From Labyrinthula sp. Ha (Eukaryota > Sar > Bigyra > Labyrinthulida > Labyrinthulaceae), in assembly GCA_015227615.1 (NCBI GenBank), contig JAALGZ010000002.1, positions 186,001-250,000 of the forward strand: a DNA stretch of 64,000 nt, written 5' to 3'. The notes beneath the pieces are model-generated. The model worked only from the letters and a program-made list of their open reading frames with translations, ran no database searches and was not told the DNA's origin. Positions 26,480-37,428 of the stretch are shown piece after piece. A program made the position numbers and the translations under genes. How positions within the stretch are numbered: position 1 is the stretch's first letter; each line of letters starts with the position of its first letter.

Positions 26480-29080
26480 TTATTCGAAACTTTTTATGGT
26501 TAACCCAGCTTCCGTATCTTCTTCTAAAACAACCTTTATAAATCTCGACTTTGGGTTTTCATCCTCGATTTCAAAACCGGCCGCTTTCAGTTTTTTCGCA
26601 AGCTTTCTCTTGCCCATGAGTTTTCCTAGAATGTCAGGTAACGCTGGAAGATCTTCACTTTCCGCTGACAGATTTTCTTTGATCCATTCAATCAAACCAT
26701 TATCTAAATCTTCTGGCCATGATTTTCCAAGGACTTCTAGTGCTTCCAGGTATGGTTCAATTTCCTTAATCCGAAACGAAGGAACACTATCTAAAGCACA
26801 CTTTGTAACCAGAACATAATCTTTCGTGTTGAGCTCTTTAAAACAAGCTTGCAATTCCTCCTCACTTTTGAGTGTTACATATTCTCTCAGAGCAGATCTC
26901 GTTTTATCTTTAATTTCCTTTTTAGAAGCTGCCTTGTTCACTGATGTATTCGACTTGGTTGTGGATGGTTTTTGAAGAACAGCAAACGGGGAGTTAGACC
27001 GCTGAACGAAACTATTATTTGAACCTTTGGTTTGAGACCAAGGATTTGTCACAGCTGATTTTGATCCTCCAGAGCTTGGTTTATTCCTAATATTTACATT
27101 ACCACGCCTTGATTGACTTTGGTTCCATTTATCTTGGCTTTGATATCTTGGCGGAGGTTTTTGCTGCTCTTTAAGATCAGCCTGGTGTTTTTGCCTGACT
27201 TCTGAGAGCTTAGTAGCTTTTTGATCTTTCTTTTTGGGAACCCATTTCCTTTTTCGTAGCTCAAGTAAATCTTTAAGCATAAATCTTATTCTTGCTTCGT
27301 ATCTTTCATCCGTAGAGAATGATTCTATGGTTTGCATTGTTTTATCAAATGCTGTGGTCTTATCGAAGTTTTGTCCAACTTCTTTTTCCCACATTTTTCC
27401 AACAATCGATAGCATCTTTGCCATGCATTCTAACTCTCCAATGCTTGGAATGATGCCAGCTTTTCTGGAAGCTGCATCAATCTTGAGGAGGAAAACCATG
27501 CAGGAGTCAATTACTTTTAGACGAGCAACTCCTTTTACGTATAGTTCACCAATGAGAATCGCGTTCCCCACAACTTTGTCTCTCTCTTTTCCTAGGTGAT
27601 GTGCATTATCACTAATCTCCCGCAAAATCTCAATCCTCTCAGTGTCAAACTTGTCACCAAGTTGTGCTTTTTTTAGCCCAGCTAACTTTTCTTTCAAGTC
27701 AGCTTCTTTTTTCTCCAAATTCTTAATGCTCTCTCGCTCTTCATCTTCAAACATTTGCTGGCAGTATGTGAGCAAAATACTTCGAACTTGAAGATTAGAA
27801 AAACACCAGGATTTAAGGGCTTTTGTACTCTCCAAGTCCACCGTTTTAACCTCTAGTTTGTTATCTTCAACTAAATCTTGATATTGGAGAACAACTGGGC
27901 CATCTTCTCCGGCGGGATATGCCACATTCATCCAAGAAAAGAAGTTAATTGCACTGTTTGTGCTCTTTGAACTCTTCTCTACTATTTCTTTGATTAGATC
28001 CGCGTACATATCTGAAAATTTTGGTTCACCAATTGCCTTCTCATGTATACTTTTTATTATTTGTTTAATTGTCGTTATGTTGTCAACTTTTGCATAGCAA
28101 TCTAACAATTTTTTACACAGTTTCCCAAACTTTTCTCTTGTTAATTTATTTAAAATACTAAGAGCCTCCTTTAATGGATCAAATGTTCGCTCTTTTTTAT
28201 TATTAGAAACTTGAAATGGATTTTCCGCTTTCGCCAAAGGTGCAAGAGTAGTTCTACTACCTGGTGTAAATCCCATAGATCTACCACCTTTGTTATCGAA
28301 CGCACTTCTTCCGTGCCTTCTGGAGGATCCACCTCCTCCTCCAGGAGCTGAGACAGTAATCAATTCAAAGCTCAAGTTCTCAATTTCTTTTGGCAAAGGC
28401 AGTTCCAACTCGGTCCAATTCTTAGAACCAGAAAGTTTCGAGATCTGTCTAAGTACAGAAAGCTGGTATGTTCGCTTCCCGTTAATATCTACTGAGGGAA
28501 ACCGAGGACCAGTTTCAACGGAAACTGTTTTTGGTTCATTCTTCGGTTCTTCTTTTTTAGCCGTTTGGGGCTTTTCAACGTTTTCGGATTTTTTCGGAGC
28601 TTCAACTGTTTTGGCAGCCTTTTTTTCGTTTAACACCCGAAGAAACTTTTGTTTCATTTCCAAAGCAACTTTATTTTCAGGCTTGTCTTCAGGCTCCGCT
28701 TTTTTCTCAACTTCTATCTTTCTGTTCGTCTTTGGATCTAAGATTTCGAGTGGTTTTGAAATGTTCTGAGAATGGATGTTTTGAACATTGAGTTGAGCAT
28801 AACCTTGGGCTGGAGTTTGTTGATAAGTATATGCATAGGCTGGATTATAAATTTGACCAGCGTAAGGGTTTGGTTGCTGCATCTGCTGCCAGTAGGCCAA
28901 CTGGGCTTGTTGTTGCGCCTGCGCTTGCTGGAAGTTTCCTAGCTGCTGTTGCTGCATCATATAGGCTTGAGCGGCTGTTACATTCTGAGGAAATTGTTGA
29001 ACTTGAGGTTGCTGATTCTGTTGTACCTGGTTTATTTGAGGAGAGTAATTTTGTGTTTGTGGATTATTGGTTTGGTTCAT
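26480..29080 (-). CDS. eIF4G-like translation initiation scaffold (MIF4G + MA3)
   Basis: Encodes 866 residues. The order is a Gln/Asn/Pro-rich low-complexity N-terminus (1-100), a Lys/Glu-rich linker, a YQLSVLR motif near residue 203 that fits the eIF4E-binding pattern Y-x4-L-x, a Gly/Arg-rich patch (about 247-270), a MIF4G HEAT domain (about 300-610, opening ILNKLTREKFGKL), an Arg/Gln-rich linker, and an MA3 domain (about 722-830, opening TRSALREYVTL). This is the architecture of eIF4G, which bridges cap-bound eIF4E, eIF4A and eIF3. The MIF4G domain carries extra sequence in the middle (FFSWMNVAYPAGEDG and onward) compared with human eIF4G. The ATG has an in-frame TAA directly before it. AATAAA overlaps the stop codon. 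An eIFiso4G or death-associated p97-like paralogue is possible. Confidence 0.92.
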   Translation of the reverse strand: MNQTNNPQTQNYSPQINQVQQNQQPQVQQFPQNVTAAQAYMMQQQQLGNFQQAQAQQQAQLAYWQQMQQPNPYAGQIYNPAYAYTYQQTPAQGYAQLNVQNIHSQNISKPLEILDPKTNRKIEVEKKAEPEDKPENKVALEMKQKFLRVLNEKKAAKTVEAPKKSENVEKPQTAKKEEPKNEPKTVSVETGPRFPSVDINGKRTYQLSVLRQISKLSGSKNWTELELPLPKEIENLSFELITVSAPGGGGGSSRRHGRSAFDNKGGRSMGFTPGSRTTLAPLAKAENPFQVSNNKKERTFDPLKEALSILNKLTREKFGKLCKKLLDCYAKVDNITTIKQIIKSIHEKAIGEPKFSDMYADLIKEIVEKSSKSTNSAINFFSWMNVAYPAGEDGPVVLQYQDLVEDNKLEVKTVDLESTKALKSWCFSNLQVRSILLTYCQQMFEDEERESIKNLEKKEADLKEKLAGLKKAQLGDKFDTERIEILREISDNAHHLGKERDKVVGNAILIGELYVKGVARLKVIDSCMVFLLKIDAASRKAGIIPSIGELECMAKMLSIVGKMWEKEVGQNFDKTTAFDKTMQTIESFSTDERYEARIRFMLKDLLELRKRKWVPKKKDQKATKLSEVRQKHQADLKEQQKPPPRYQSQDKWNQSQSRRGNVNIRNKPSSGGSKSAVTNPWSQTKGSNNSFVQRSNSPFAVLQKPSTTKSNTSVNKAASKKEIKDKTRSALREYVTLKSEEELQACFKELNTKDYVLVTKCALDSVPSFRIKEIEPYLEALEVLGKSWPEDLDNGLIEWIKENLSAESEDLPALPDILGKLMGKRKLAKKLKAAGFEIEDENPKSRFIKVVLEEDTEAGLTIKSFE

Positions 29081-32000
29081 TTAATGGGAAGAAAATTTTC
29101 TATTCGTTCTTGTATATGGGATATCACGCTTTGCAGCCTATTTTGGGAAAGTCCTGCTTTGCTCATTCTCTATCTTTTCCTGGAGACAACATTACTGGAC
29201 TTTCATTTTCTGTAAGGAAAAATAAAGCCCTACACCTAACTGTTCCTGCCAGTAACCAATAGCAAGGTATCTAAAAATTTGACACATCATTACGAATTGA
29301 TCTATTAAAAATTCAAGTCATCTCTACGACCTCGAGCAGGAATACTTCTGTTGACCAGGTTGGAATAGTGAAATTACTTTAGAGTCAAATAATAATGTCA
29401 CTGATACCAAGTAAGATGATCAAGTTAATCTTGTTTTTGTAGGAAAGAGTTTCAAAATTTTACACTTCCCTCTTCGATATTTGCAATAGTTTAAGTTTTA
29501 CCGTTACTATTGTAGTACCGTCATTATAATACTTGCTCAAGGACAAGTTCCTATATGGTGGGTTCTAATTTAATTATTTTTTCGATAAAAATTCATTCAA
29601 ACCATCTTATATATATGAGTGCCTCATTTTTTGCTTGAAATATTGAAACCTCCTGACTCTTGCATCTTCGTATTCAAAATTTCATAGAAATAGGTGAAGA
29701 TCTTATCTTTAAATTTTAACTGATTCGTTTGGACATGACATAGCTAATACTAACTTCATGAAATACATTTTGTTTTTATTACAAAGTATTACAAAATAAG
29801 AAAACTAATTAGAAAATATTAGCTCTAGGCGTGTGTTGTCAAATTTAAAGTCACGCTGCTGACCACTACAAGAAAAATAATGTAATTCCAACCCATTCTA
29901 GGGTCTTGTATATATATATCAGTAAATAATTTAAACTGCTTTTATCTCCAATTGTTCAGACACTCTATGGCGTTATTTATTCAGTGATTGATATTCTCGA
30001 TTTCATAATGAAAATCAGAGTTAACGGTACAACCATCACCGTTGCTAATATGAAATTATATCATACGTTCTCTAGTTCATCTTAGATGCTGCAAGATTTT
30101 TTTAGAAAAAGTTTAAGATACTTTAAGCTTCTACTAGTAGCATTAACTCAACTCATTTTACAATAATAGAAGTGTAGTTAAAACTCGTCGCAGAGCTAAC
30201 TAGCAAGTAAAATACTTTCAGTAAAGGAATAGCTTCCGATTAATACTAAGAAATGTAATTTGGAAAAAAACTCTAATCATTCATACATGATCAATAGCAC
30301 AATTTATAAATCAACTAGCCTTAAATTAATTATTTTCTACACTTTTTAAATCTACTAATTATTTTCAGATCCAAAGAAATTTTCAAAAAGCCAGAAAAAA
30401 CTTTGGTAATCTTCTATCCTCTTATGATAATGTACTTAGAAATCGTTTTACTTTCTTAGAGATACAAAAGTAAGGTATTCATTCAAACTTGGTTTTGTTA
30501 ACCTGGATACACAATGATATGACTTAGAAAATCATAATTTCAGAAAAAAGAAAAGTATTTCAAGAAAGAACTACTAATTAGCGAGTATTCGTAGGGCTCT
30601 CTTTGATGTTTCATTGATCGAGCAATAAAAGTGAAAGAAGTTTGAGTATTCTATTAAAACTTTTCAAGGTTATCAAAATGGGTTGATGTTATTGCATAGC
30701 TATAAGGGAATTAGCTTAAACTCTTATATTCTATCTCATAGCTCAAGGTACTTCTATGTATGAATGCCCGTAAAACGTTCTCATAAAATCTTCGGATGTT
30801 TAACCTTATATCATGTTATTTCTTACTGGTCTGGTATACCTAAATCTAGCCAAGTTTGGTTGCATTTATTACAGTCACAGTATCATCCTTATAAACTCTC
30901 ATAAAGATTGTTCTAAATATCTATAGTTGATATTTTCTTTTTGGCTAGCGCAGATAGTATATTTCTCTAGTATTACCTTTCAACATGCTTCAATATCAAA
31001 ATTACCTGAGAAAAATTATAAATAGTGTAAGGGGTATTGCTTGGGAAAATATCTGTACTAACTGAATCATAAAACCTTATATACAGCTGATAGAATGACC
31101 TCTTTGCATTTTATTAGAAATAACTTGATAGATTCAACCAAGTGACATATCAAAAGATGCTTTTCTAGAAACAATAGAACCTAATGGGTGAAGCTTTTGA
31201 TAGCGTTTTTCACCCTATTGTTTGACCTACGTATTCTAGAAAATGAAAATAACTATCCGATACTTGTTCTTGCTCATTATTATCGACACTAAATGTGTGA
31301 TTTTGATTTAATTCAATTGTCTTTGACTCTATTCCAATACTATAAAAACAACAGTTTGATCCATATCAGATAAACCTGCTTTTGTTCTGATATTCAGTCT
31401 TAATTCACAATCAACATAGTTGAGCAATTCTTGTATTCTGTTAATGCGAGAAATTAAGCTAAAAATTGTATCAATATGCTAAGAATAAAAAATACATCTC
31501 TTAGTATGCACATTGAAAGACGGAATGTTATGTTATACAAATCCTTCTCATGATATATTGCCTCAAGTTTAGGTTAGGAAGTTGCAACAGACTGATAATA
31601 GAAAGGGAATTTTCATAGTTTTTTATATTTGTGTGTTGCACCATCCATGTTTACGCTAAGGAGACGTTCCACCACTAGAGAGTAATTAACAAGTCTTCTA
31701 CTGGAGAGCTTTGAAGTGTACCTTCAATCATTAGAATATTTGAGGCGTAATAAGCCTCTCTACCAAAACTTTTATTATTGCCTTAGTTGAAGCACTCTCA
31801 ATGTACTTTGCACCCTAAAAATAACAATATCAGGAAAGATCTAAGTTATTATGTCTACCTTTGGTCGTATAGGTGACATCTCTAACCCTTTATGAAGCTA
31901 ATCTTGATTTCAGAAACGTATAACGCCAAGCTGATAAAATATTGGATAGTAAATATGCTATAATTGTTGTTAAACCTGTGTCTGACACAATTAGGGTGTT

Positions 32001-34047
32001 GTGAAATAACCTGCTAACTCATATAATGAAAATTAGAAGCCGAAACTAAAATGGGCTCTGCACAATATTTTATGACATAAGACTAATAATCAGCAGTTCA
32101 ATCCAGAAAACAAATATATATATATACTCAAGCTAGCAAATGAACCCCCGATTTAACCATTAGTATCATTTGAAACCGCATCCCCAATATCACCCGTAAA
32201 AACTAATAACCAATTACAAGAGAATGGTACACACCTAACTTTAAATATTTTTTTCTTTCTAACAAGAGTGTGTCAAAATAAATCAACATTGGCTAACTGT
32301 TACTTATCCAATGTAAATTTGTTGGGAACAGAATGTTTAGAAATCAGAACATAAGCTCAGTAAAGCTGGTGGAAAAAAATCGAATCGAGTTTTTGCCGGA
32401 AATTTTGAACACAGTATTCCTGTTTTAGCTAGAGATAAGCTTCAAATTAATGACAAAGGTAACAGACTGTTCTCTAGAAACTACGTTGCCTTCAGAATAA
32501 GAATGGTTAAGTGAACACAAACATCTATGAAATTAAAGTTATTATTACTTACAAGAAAGATACAGACGCCAAAAGTCATAAGAATTCTGGTAACGGGGAA
32601 TACCAGTCACAGTACCAATTTTCTATTGTAACCGGGTTCAGTGCTTAGGTTTAAGACCAAAGGATAATCTATGCTTTCAAATGTTTAAAGAACTCGTTTG
32701 ACCTTCGTCTTAACAGTGTATCCATTGTGTTATGCTACGTTGAGTGATCATTATGGTCGGTACAAATGGATATGATTGTTCACAGTACGGTAAGAAATGA
32801 GTTTTGGTTAAGAACTTTACTTATTAGCATTGAGCTGTAAATAAATCATTATGGCTATGTTCAGCTCTAGGCTAGAAACCTCTGTTCTGAAACTAAGGAA
32901 CTTATATTTATTTCTAAGAGAATATTGCAAAGAAATTCAAGTCTACCTAAATATAATCACATTTATGGTCTTCTTCCTATTCTGGTTATCAGTTTCATCT
33001 TGAGTCCCGAATTTTTATGTCCGTTCAAGTGATTCATCATACTGAACCTACTAATTAGTACAAACTATTTCTTCCAAGTTTGTTTATAACTTAAGTTAGC
33101 AGTGTTTATTGGTATAAATTGTGTTAAAGACAGCTTTCTTTATTTAGGTATTTAGAATGTACTTTTCTGGTGCAGCTTCATTAGTTCTTAGGGATAAGTA
33201 CGGCATAGGATAATCATTAAAGGACATTCAAAGTGTTTTTTCCTGCTTGTAGTGAAAAATAATCATCTAGCCCCCGTATTCTTACTAGGTTAGCACCAAC
33301 GTACTTATTTTTACCTATATGCTAGTTCTCCAATATTTTCCAAAATAATTACATTCATGTTGCAGAATACTCAACATTAAGTCCCAAAGTGAGTTAAGTG
33401 AAAAGAACTCAGTTTATTTTATTACGACTATTTTTTTTAATTTAATATTCTCAATAAATAATTAAATGGAATTTTCCACAAGTATGGAGTATACCGGTTA
33501 AACTAGACCTGCTTCTTTCTTAATTGTACGAGATCAGGGAATGAAACCATATCCCCAGTCATATAGATAATCTAGGTTCTTATAAATCTTTTAAAGTCTT
33601 ATTTAGCATACATTTTACTGATGATATTAGATAATTTTAAATTTGGTAAAGCCTAGTATTGAAATGACATTTTGTTCAACTTTGTTTCCTATTGCGAAAA
33701 CATGTATTACTTTTTCAAATCTGCTCAGCAATCCAGCACAAAATATAGTGACTAGAAGTTGTTAAATCAATACTTATACTCTTATATCTGTTTCCCAATG
33801 CATCTCTTAGATTTTTCTGACACAATCTACATGGATTTTCCAAAGTTACCTTAGATGAAACACATTTGGAGTCAACTTAGAGACTTCAAAGAAGTAACAT
33901 GACAGAAACAGTAATTAATAGCTTTAAAATTTTGACTTGGATTGACACTTAAAACCCATTTAAAATAACCCTATAAAATGTAAGCAGCAACTCAAAACTT
34001 TTTCTTTCAACAATTTGTTTGAACTCTTTACTGGAGCATCCTTGCAA
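29081..34047. other. Gene-free AT-rich region
   Basis: About 5 kb upstream of the eIF4G-like gene with no recognisable gene, RNA or repeat boundary. The part nearest 29081 should contain the promoter and 5' leader of the eIF4G-like gene, but I see no specific element. Confidence 0.5.
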
Positions 34048-34727
34048 CTAGGGCTGGCTTTTGAGGAAGAAAACTCGATACTCAAATGAGGTCCTCAAAA
34101 GTTTTGAGTTTTGATGCTTTTTTTGGAATTTTGAGTTTCCTCAAATGATATTTGAGTTTTTTTTGAGGAACTCATGAGTATCATTTGAGTTTTGGCCATA
34201 TGGCCCAGAATCCATTTACCAAACCTTGTTTGAGTTATAGAATTTATGTGTTTAAGGAAAGAAAGAAACAAACTGACCAAAACCAATGGATGAGAATTTA
34301 ATTTATTTAGCCGGATTATTGATCATTTTTGCCACAGTCTATTTCTTTTTACGGACGAACTACTTAAAAAAAGTAAATGTGCAAGGCTAAACTGCACCAA
34401 GAAGAAGCACTGTTGGACCAAGTTTAAGTTTTAAGCTTTAGTTTGTACTTTTTTTTAATTTTGACCAACAATTTGAGGAAAATTAAACTTTAAAGCCACA
34501 AATTCAAGCTCATTGTTTAGGCAGAGTAGATGTACTGTGATTCTTCACTAGGAAATCCAGTAAAACTGTTACTTGTAGCAAAATCTCAAAATGTATATAT
34601 GAATATAAAAACACTAAACTTAAACTGTTTAACTCTAAAATTCAAATATCAAAAAAAAACCAAAAAAGTGGGCCATATAGCCAAAACTCAAATGATATAT
34701 CATGAGGATATCAAACGGCAGCCCTAG
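34048..34727. mobile_element. hAT-like non-autonomous DNA transposon (MITE)
   Basis: A 680-bp unit bounded by inverted ends CTAGGGCTG and CAGCCCTAG. Inside them, 34171-34206 pairs with 34669-34707 as a second inverted block containing GGCCATATGGCC-like sequence, about 85-90% matched. The left arm is longer by about 110 bp of TTTTGAGTTTT-like tandem sequence. It is flanked by cttgcaa (34041-34047) and cttgtaa (34728-34734), a 7-bp target duplication with one mismatch. The TAGGGCTG end fits the hAT pattern, though hAT duplications are usually 8 bp. There is no transposase frame, so it must have moved in trans. It ends about 110 bp before the hotdog gene start. Confidence 0.7.
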
Positions 34728-34844
34728 CTTGTAACGGTCACTTCTAGAAATTACAATGTTGCATTACCAATGTCTCCCAAAATGATGACGAAGCTGACGA
34801 CGTATTTAGGCGAGTTTCTTCCTAGTCTCCAATAGAGTAAGCAA

Positions 34845-35723
34845 ATGATAAATCCAAAGAATGGAAATTACAGCGAAGAGCTGGGTTATTATAACTATTG
34901 GACAACCATATATTATGACGATCTTACGCACCAAGGTTTTGTTCACGACGCTTATTTCCTGAGACTTTTTGAACACGCTCGAGAGTTCATGATTGACAGC
35001 CAATATTTAAATAGATTACATGCTGAAAAGAAGTGCGGCTTTGTAGCTGTAAAAACAGAGCAAACTCACTCTAAAAATCTGAAATCTAAAACATTTAATG
35101 CGGTTGGAAACTTTTTGAATATTAGAACAAAGGTTGAGATAGATGGGATCTATAGAATAAAATTTCTCCATGAAGCGTATGCGAGTAAAAATCTTGAAGA
35201 TAAAGAAGCCGTGTTGATCTGCAAAGGTTACGTCGATATGATTGTATTTGATTTTGATCAGAATAAAATATCTAAATTACCAGAAAGTATATTTGATCAA
35301 GTATTTTTTACGAAGAAAACAAACGGAGTACTAAAAAAACAAAAATTTGAAGAAAAGCAACTTCAAGTAAATAAATATATCTGGAAAGTTCAAGATTATG
35401 ATACAGATTTTACAAAGGTTGTATATCAAGCAAAATATTTGCAGTATTATGAAGCTTCAAGAAGAAAGTTATTAGAAGATGTGAATCTTACTCTGTACAA
35501 AGCTGAAATCAATTTCAAAGAACCAGTAAAACCTGATGAAGAAATTCATATTCACTGCAATTCTATCTGGTTTAATGGAAAATTCAAACTTTGTCTTAAA
35601 CAAGAGATGAAGAATAAAAGTGGAAGAACTGTAAATTTCTGCATCTCTGAACTCGTTTCTTTTAATGAACAGTTTAGATTACAACCTTTACAAAATATAA
35701 ATCTCCAAAACCTTTTAGTATAG
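34845..35723 (+). CDS. Tandem hotdog-fold (YbgC/4HBT-type) acyl-CoA thioesterase-like protein
   Basis: Encodes 292 residues made of two hotdog domains. Domain 1 (about 18-155) opens IYYDDLTHQGFVHDAYFLRLFEHARE, the YbgC/4HBT signature region, and closes KISKLPESI, like the end of bacterial YbgC. Domain 2 (about 176-285) opens VQDYDTDFTKVVYQAKYL and has INFKEPVKPDEEI, matching the central strand. Aligned by eye to E. coli YbgC, the catalytic Asp18 is Thr28 in domain 1 but Asp188 in domain 2; His25 becomes Asp35 and Gln195. So only the second half keeps the nucleophile-side Asp. The likely role is acyl-CoA thioester hydrolysis, with one half structural. The ATG has an in-frame TAG 12 nt upstream. 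It converges on the Myb-like gene with a 266-bp gap. Confidence 0.85.
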   Translation: MINPKNGNYSEELGYYNYWTTIYYDDLTHQGFVHDAYFLRLFEHAREFMIDSQYLNRLHAEKKCGFVAVKTEQTHSKNLKSKTFNAVGNFLNIRTKVEIDGIYRIKFLHEAYASKNLEDKEAVLICKGYVDMIVFDFDQNKISKLPESIFDQVFFTKKTNGVLKKQKFEEKQLQVNKYIWKVQDYDTDFTKVVYQAKYLQYYEASRRKLLEDVNLTLYKAEINFKEPVKPDEEIHIHCNSIWFNGKFKLCLKQEMKNKSGRTVNFCISELVSFNEQFRLQPLQNINLQNLLV

Positions 35724-35989
35724 AAACTTTTAAAACATCAAGTTCTTTTGAGAGAAAAAAAAATTGTCGCAATATTTTATATATTTAAATTAGTCCTAGC
35801 TTCTTGTATCCAAACTTGTTTATTAAACAACAACCTCAACTCGTAATAAATTTGCCTTAAACAAGTTTTAACTTTTGCTTAATGCAAATAGGTGACAGAA
35901 AAATAAACACGGCAACACTCAAAGTCGACACATTTATTAACAAACCTTTGACCTGAAGCATTGTCATTTCAATATTTTTTTTCTAAAAT

Positions 35990-37428
35990 TTACCAACTGT
36001 TCTGTGCAGCTAATTGTAAACGCAGAGCTTGAAGAGTAGCCAAATTTTGAACCACAGTTCTTGTTTGTTCTTCATTTACTGTAGTTGGAGATGAAACTAA
36101 ATTATTCATCCTAGCTTTTTCACTTTTTTCATCTTGTTTTGCTACTTCAGCAAGAAACTCTTTTGCTACTTTTGAAGTACTTCTTTCAGACCTTTGAGTT
36201 TCTATATTTTCTTCTTCACTCATTTCGGATGACTCTCTTTTTTTCAACTCCTTTCCTGGTTTCTTAATTATTCCTCCAGACGTTCTAATTCTTTTTCTTA
36301 CTCTAGCTGCTCTCAATCCAATCGCTACATATCCTCTAGATCCATTAAATTCTCGATGAATTTCTGCATTTGTATATCCTTCAGAAACATAAAACTCTAA
36401 TTTCTTATCTTCCTCAGCAGTCCATAACTTTTTTCTCCCTTTTGGCCCAGCCCTTGCCAATTTCAAATCCATTTGTCGACATTCCTCTGCTGCATTTCTC
36501 CTTTTACCTCTGATCTTTTCCTTCTTCTGATTCTCTTCTCTCAGTAAATCAGCATCTGCGCCTTCTCCTTTCGGTGATATTGCCAGCTTTCCTTGATTGG
36601 ACAAATTAATGAACAAATTTTCCTCCTCGTGGGTTAACTTCTGACTCAACTCTTCCTTCTTTGGTGCAGAAGAACCAAAATCTCCTCCTGCTAGCTTCAA
36701 AATAACCTCGATCTCCTTCGTACTAAGAGATTTTAATCTTTCGTCTGATGTATTCATCTCCTTTGCTTGCACATTGTCCAATACACACTTTTGTGTACTC
36801 TCATGTAACTTCTCTTCGGAAACGTTTTCTTTTTCACTACTTTCATTTTTTTCAACATCTTTTTCCTTTTTTGGTTGATTCTGCGCAGATGAAGAAATAT
36901 TTCCAGCTTCACAATTAGCCCTTTGAATTACGCTTTGTGCAGTTTGATCCGCTTCTAAACTCCTCAAAGCATTCAAGGATTGCAAGTTAAGCCCCAAAGT
37001 GTTGAGATTCGCTAAATTTTGATAAATTTGTTGTCTGGAACGCTGAATTTGAGCATTTTGAATACTTTGAAGTGCCAGATGTTCCGCTTTGTGTCTTTTA
37101 TGAATCTCCGTCGTGGGTTCTTCATTCACATTCGACATCATCTGAGCCGGGTTTTCGGAAGAAGGAAGAAGAGAATCATGTTTTCTTTTACTTCCTTGTA
37201 TCGGTGAGTTTCCTGTATTATTTTGAGCTGCCCTATAAAGTAAGTTCAATTGAGTAATATAAGAACATATGTTCTGAGTAAAAGAGAAAAGGGTAAGATT
37301 TACCTTGCTTTGAGTTGTTGTAACGTACTTTGAATACTTTCCTGTATCTGATTTACAGCAGATATTTTATTTGTCGATAGATTATTCAAAATTGTATTCA
37401 TTGATTGATTGAAGAAGAGATTATTCAT
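35990..37428 (-). CDS. Myb/SANT-like helix-turn-helix nuclear protein, two exons
   Basis: The gene is join of 37428-37304 and 37232-35990 on the minus strand, giving 455 residues. The 71-nt intron (37303-37233) starts GTAAAT and ends TATAG; the splice joins codon AG+G (Arg) and leaves an in-frame upstream exon starting MNNLFFNQSMN. Residues about 304-356 hold a Myb/SANT-like helix-turn-helix: RKKLWTAEEDKKLEFYV, then GYTNAEIHREFNGSRGYVAIGLRAARVRKR, with basic flanks. The rest is low-complexity and charged. A leucine-rich amphipathic stretch near the N-terminus (YQNLANLNTLGLNLQSL) is echoed at the C-terminus (VQNLATLQALRLQLAAQ). It probably binds DNA or chromatin in the nucleus. The orthologue is not recognised. 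A possible AATAAA signal lies about 50 nt past the stop. Confidence 0.78.
37233..37303 (-). other. Intron, 71 nt, in the Myb-like gene
   Basis: Donor AAG/GTAAAT, pyrimidine-rich middle, acceptor TTTATAG/G. An earlier pyrimidine-backed AG would give a 30-nt intron but leads quickly to a stop, so the longer form is preferred. Confidence 0.7.

Noticed and set aside
28290-28769. 159-codon frame antisense to the eIF4G-like gene
   Set aside because: Shadow of the coding strand; the sense frame has clear MIF4G/MA3 homology.
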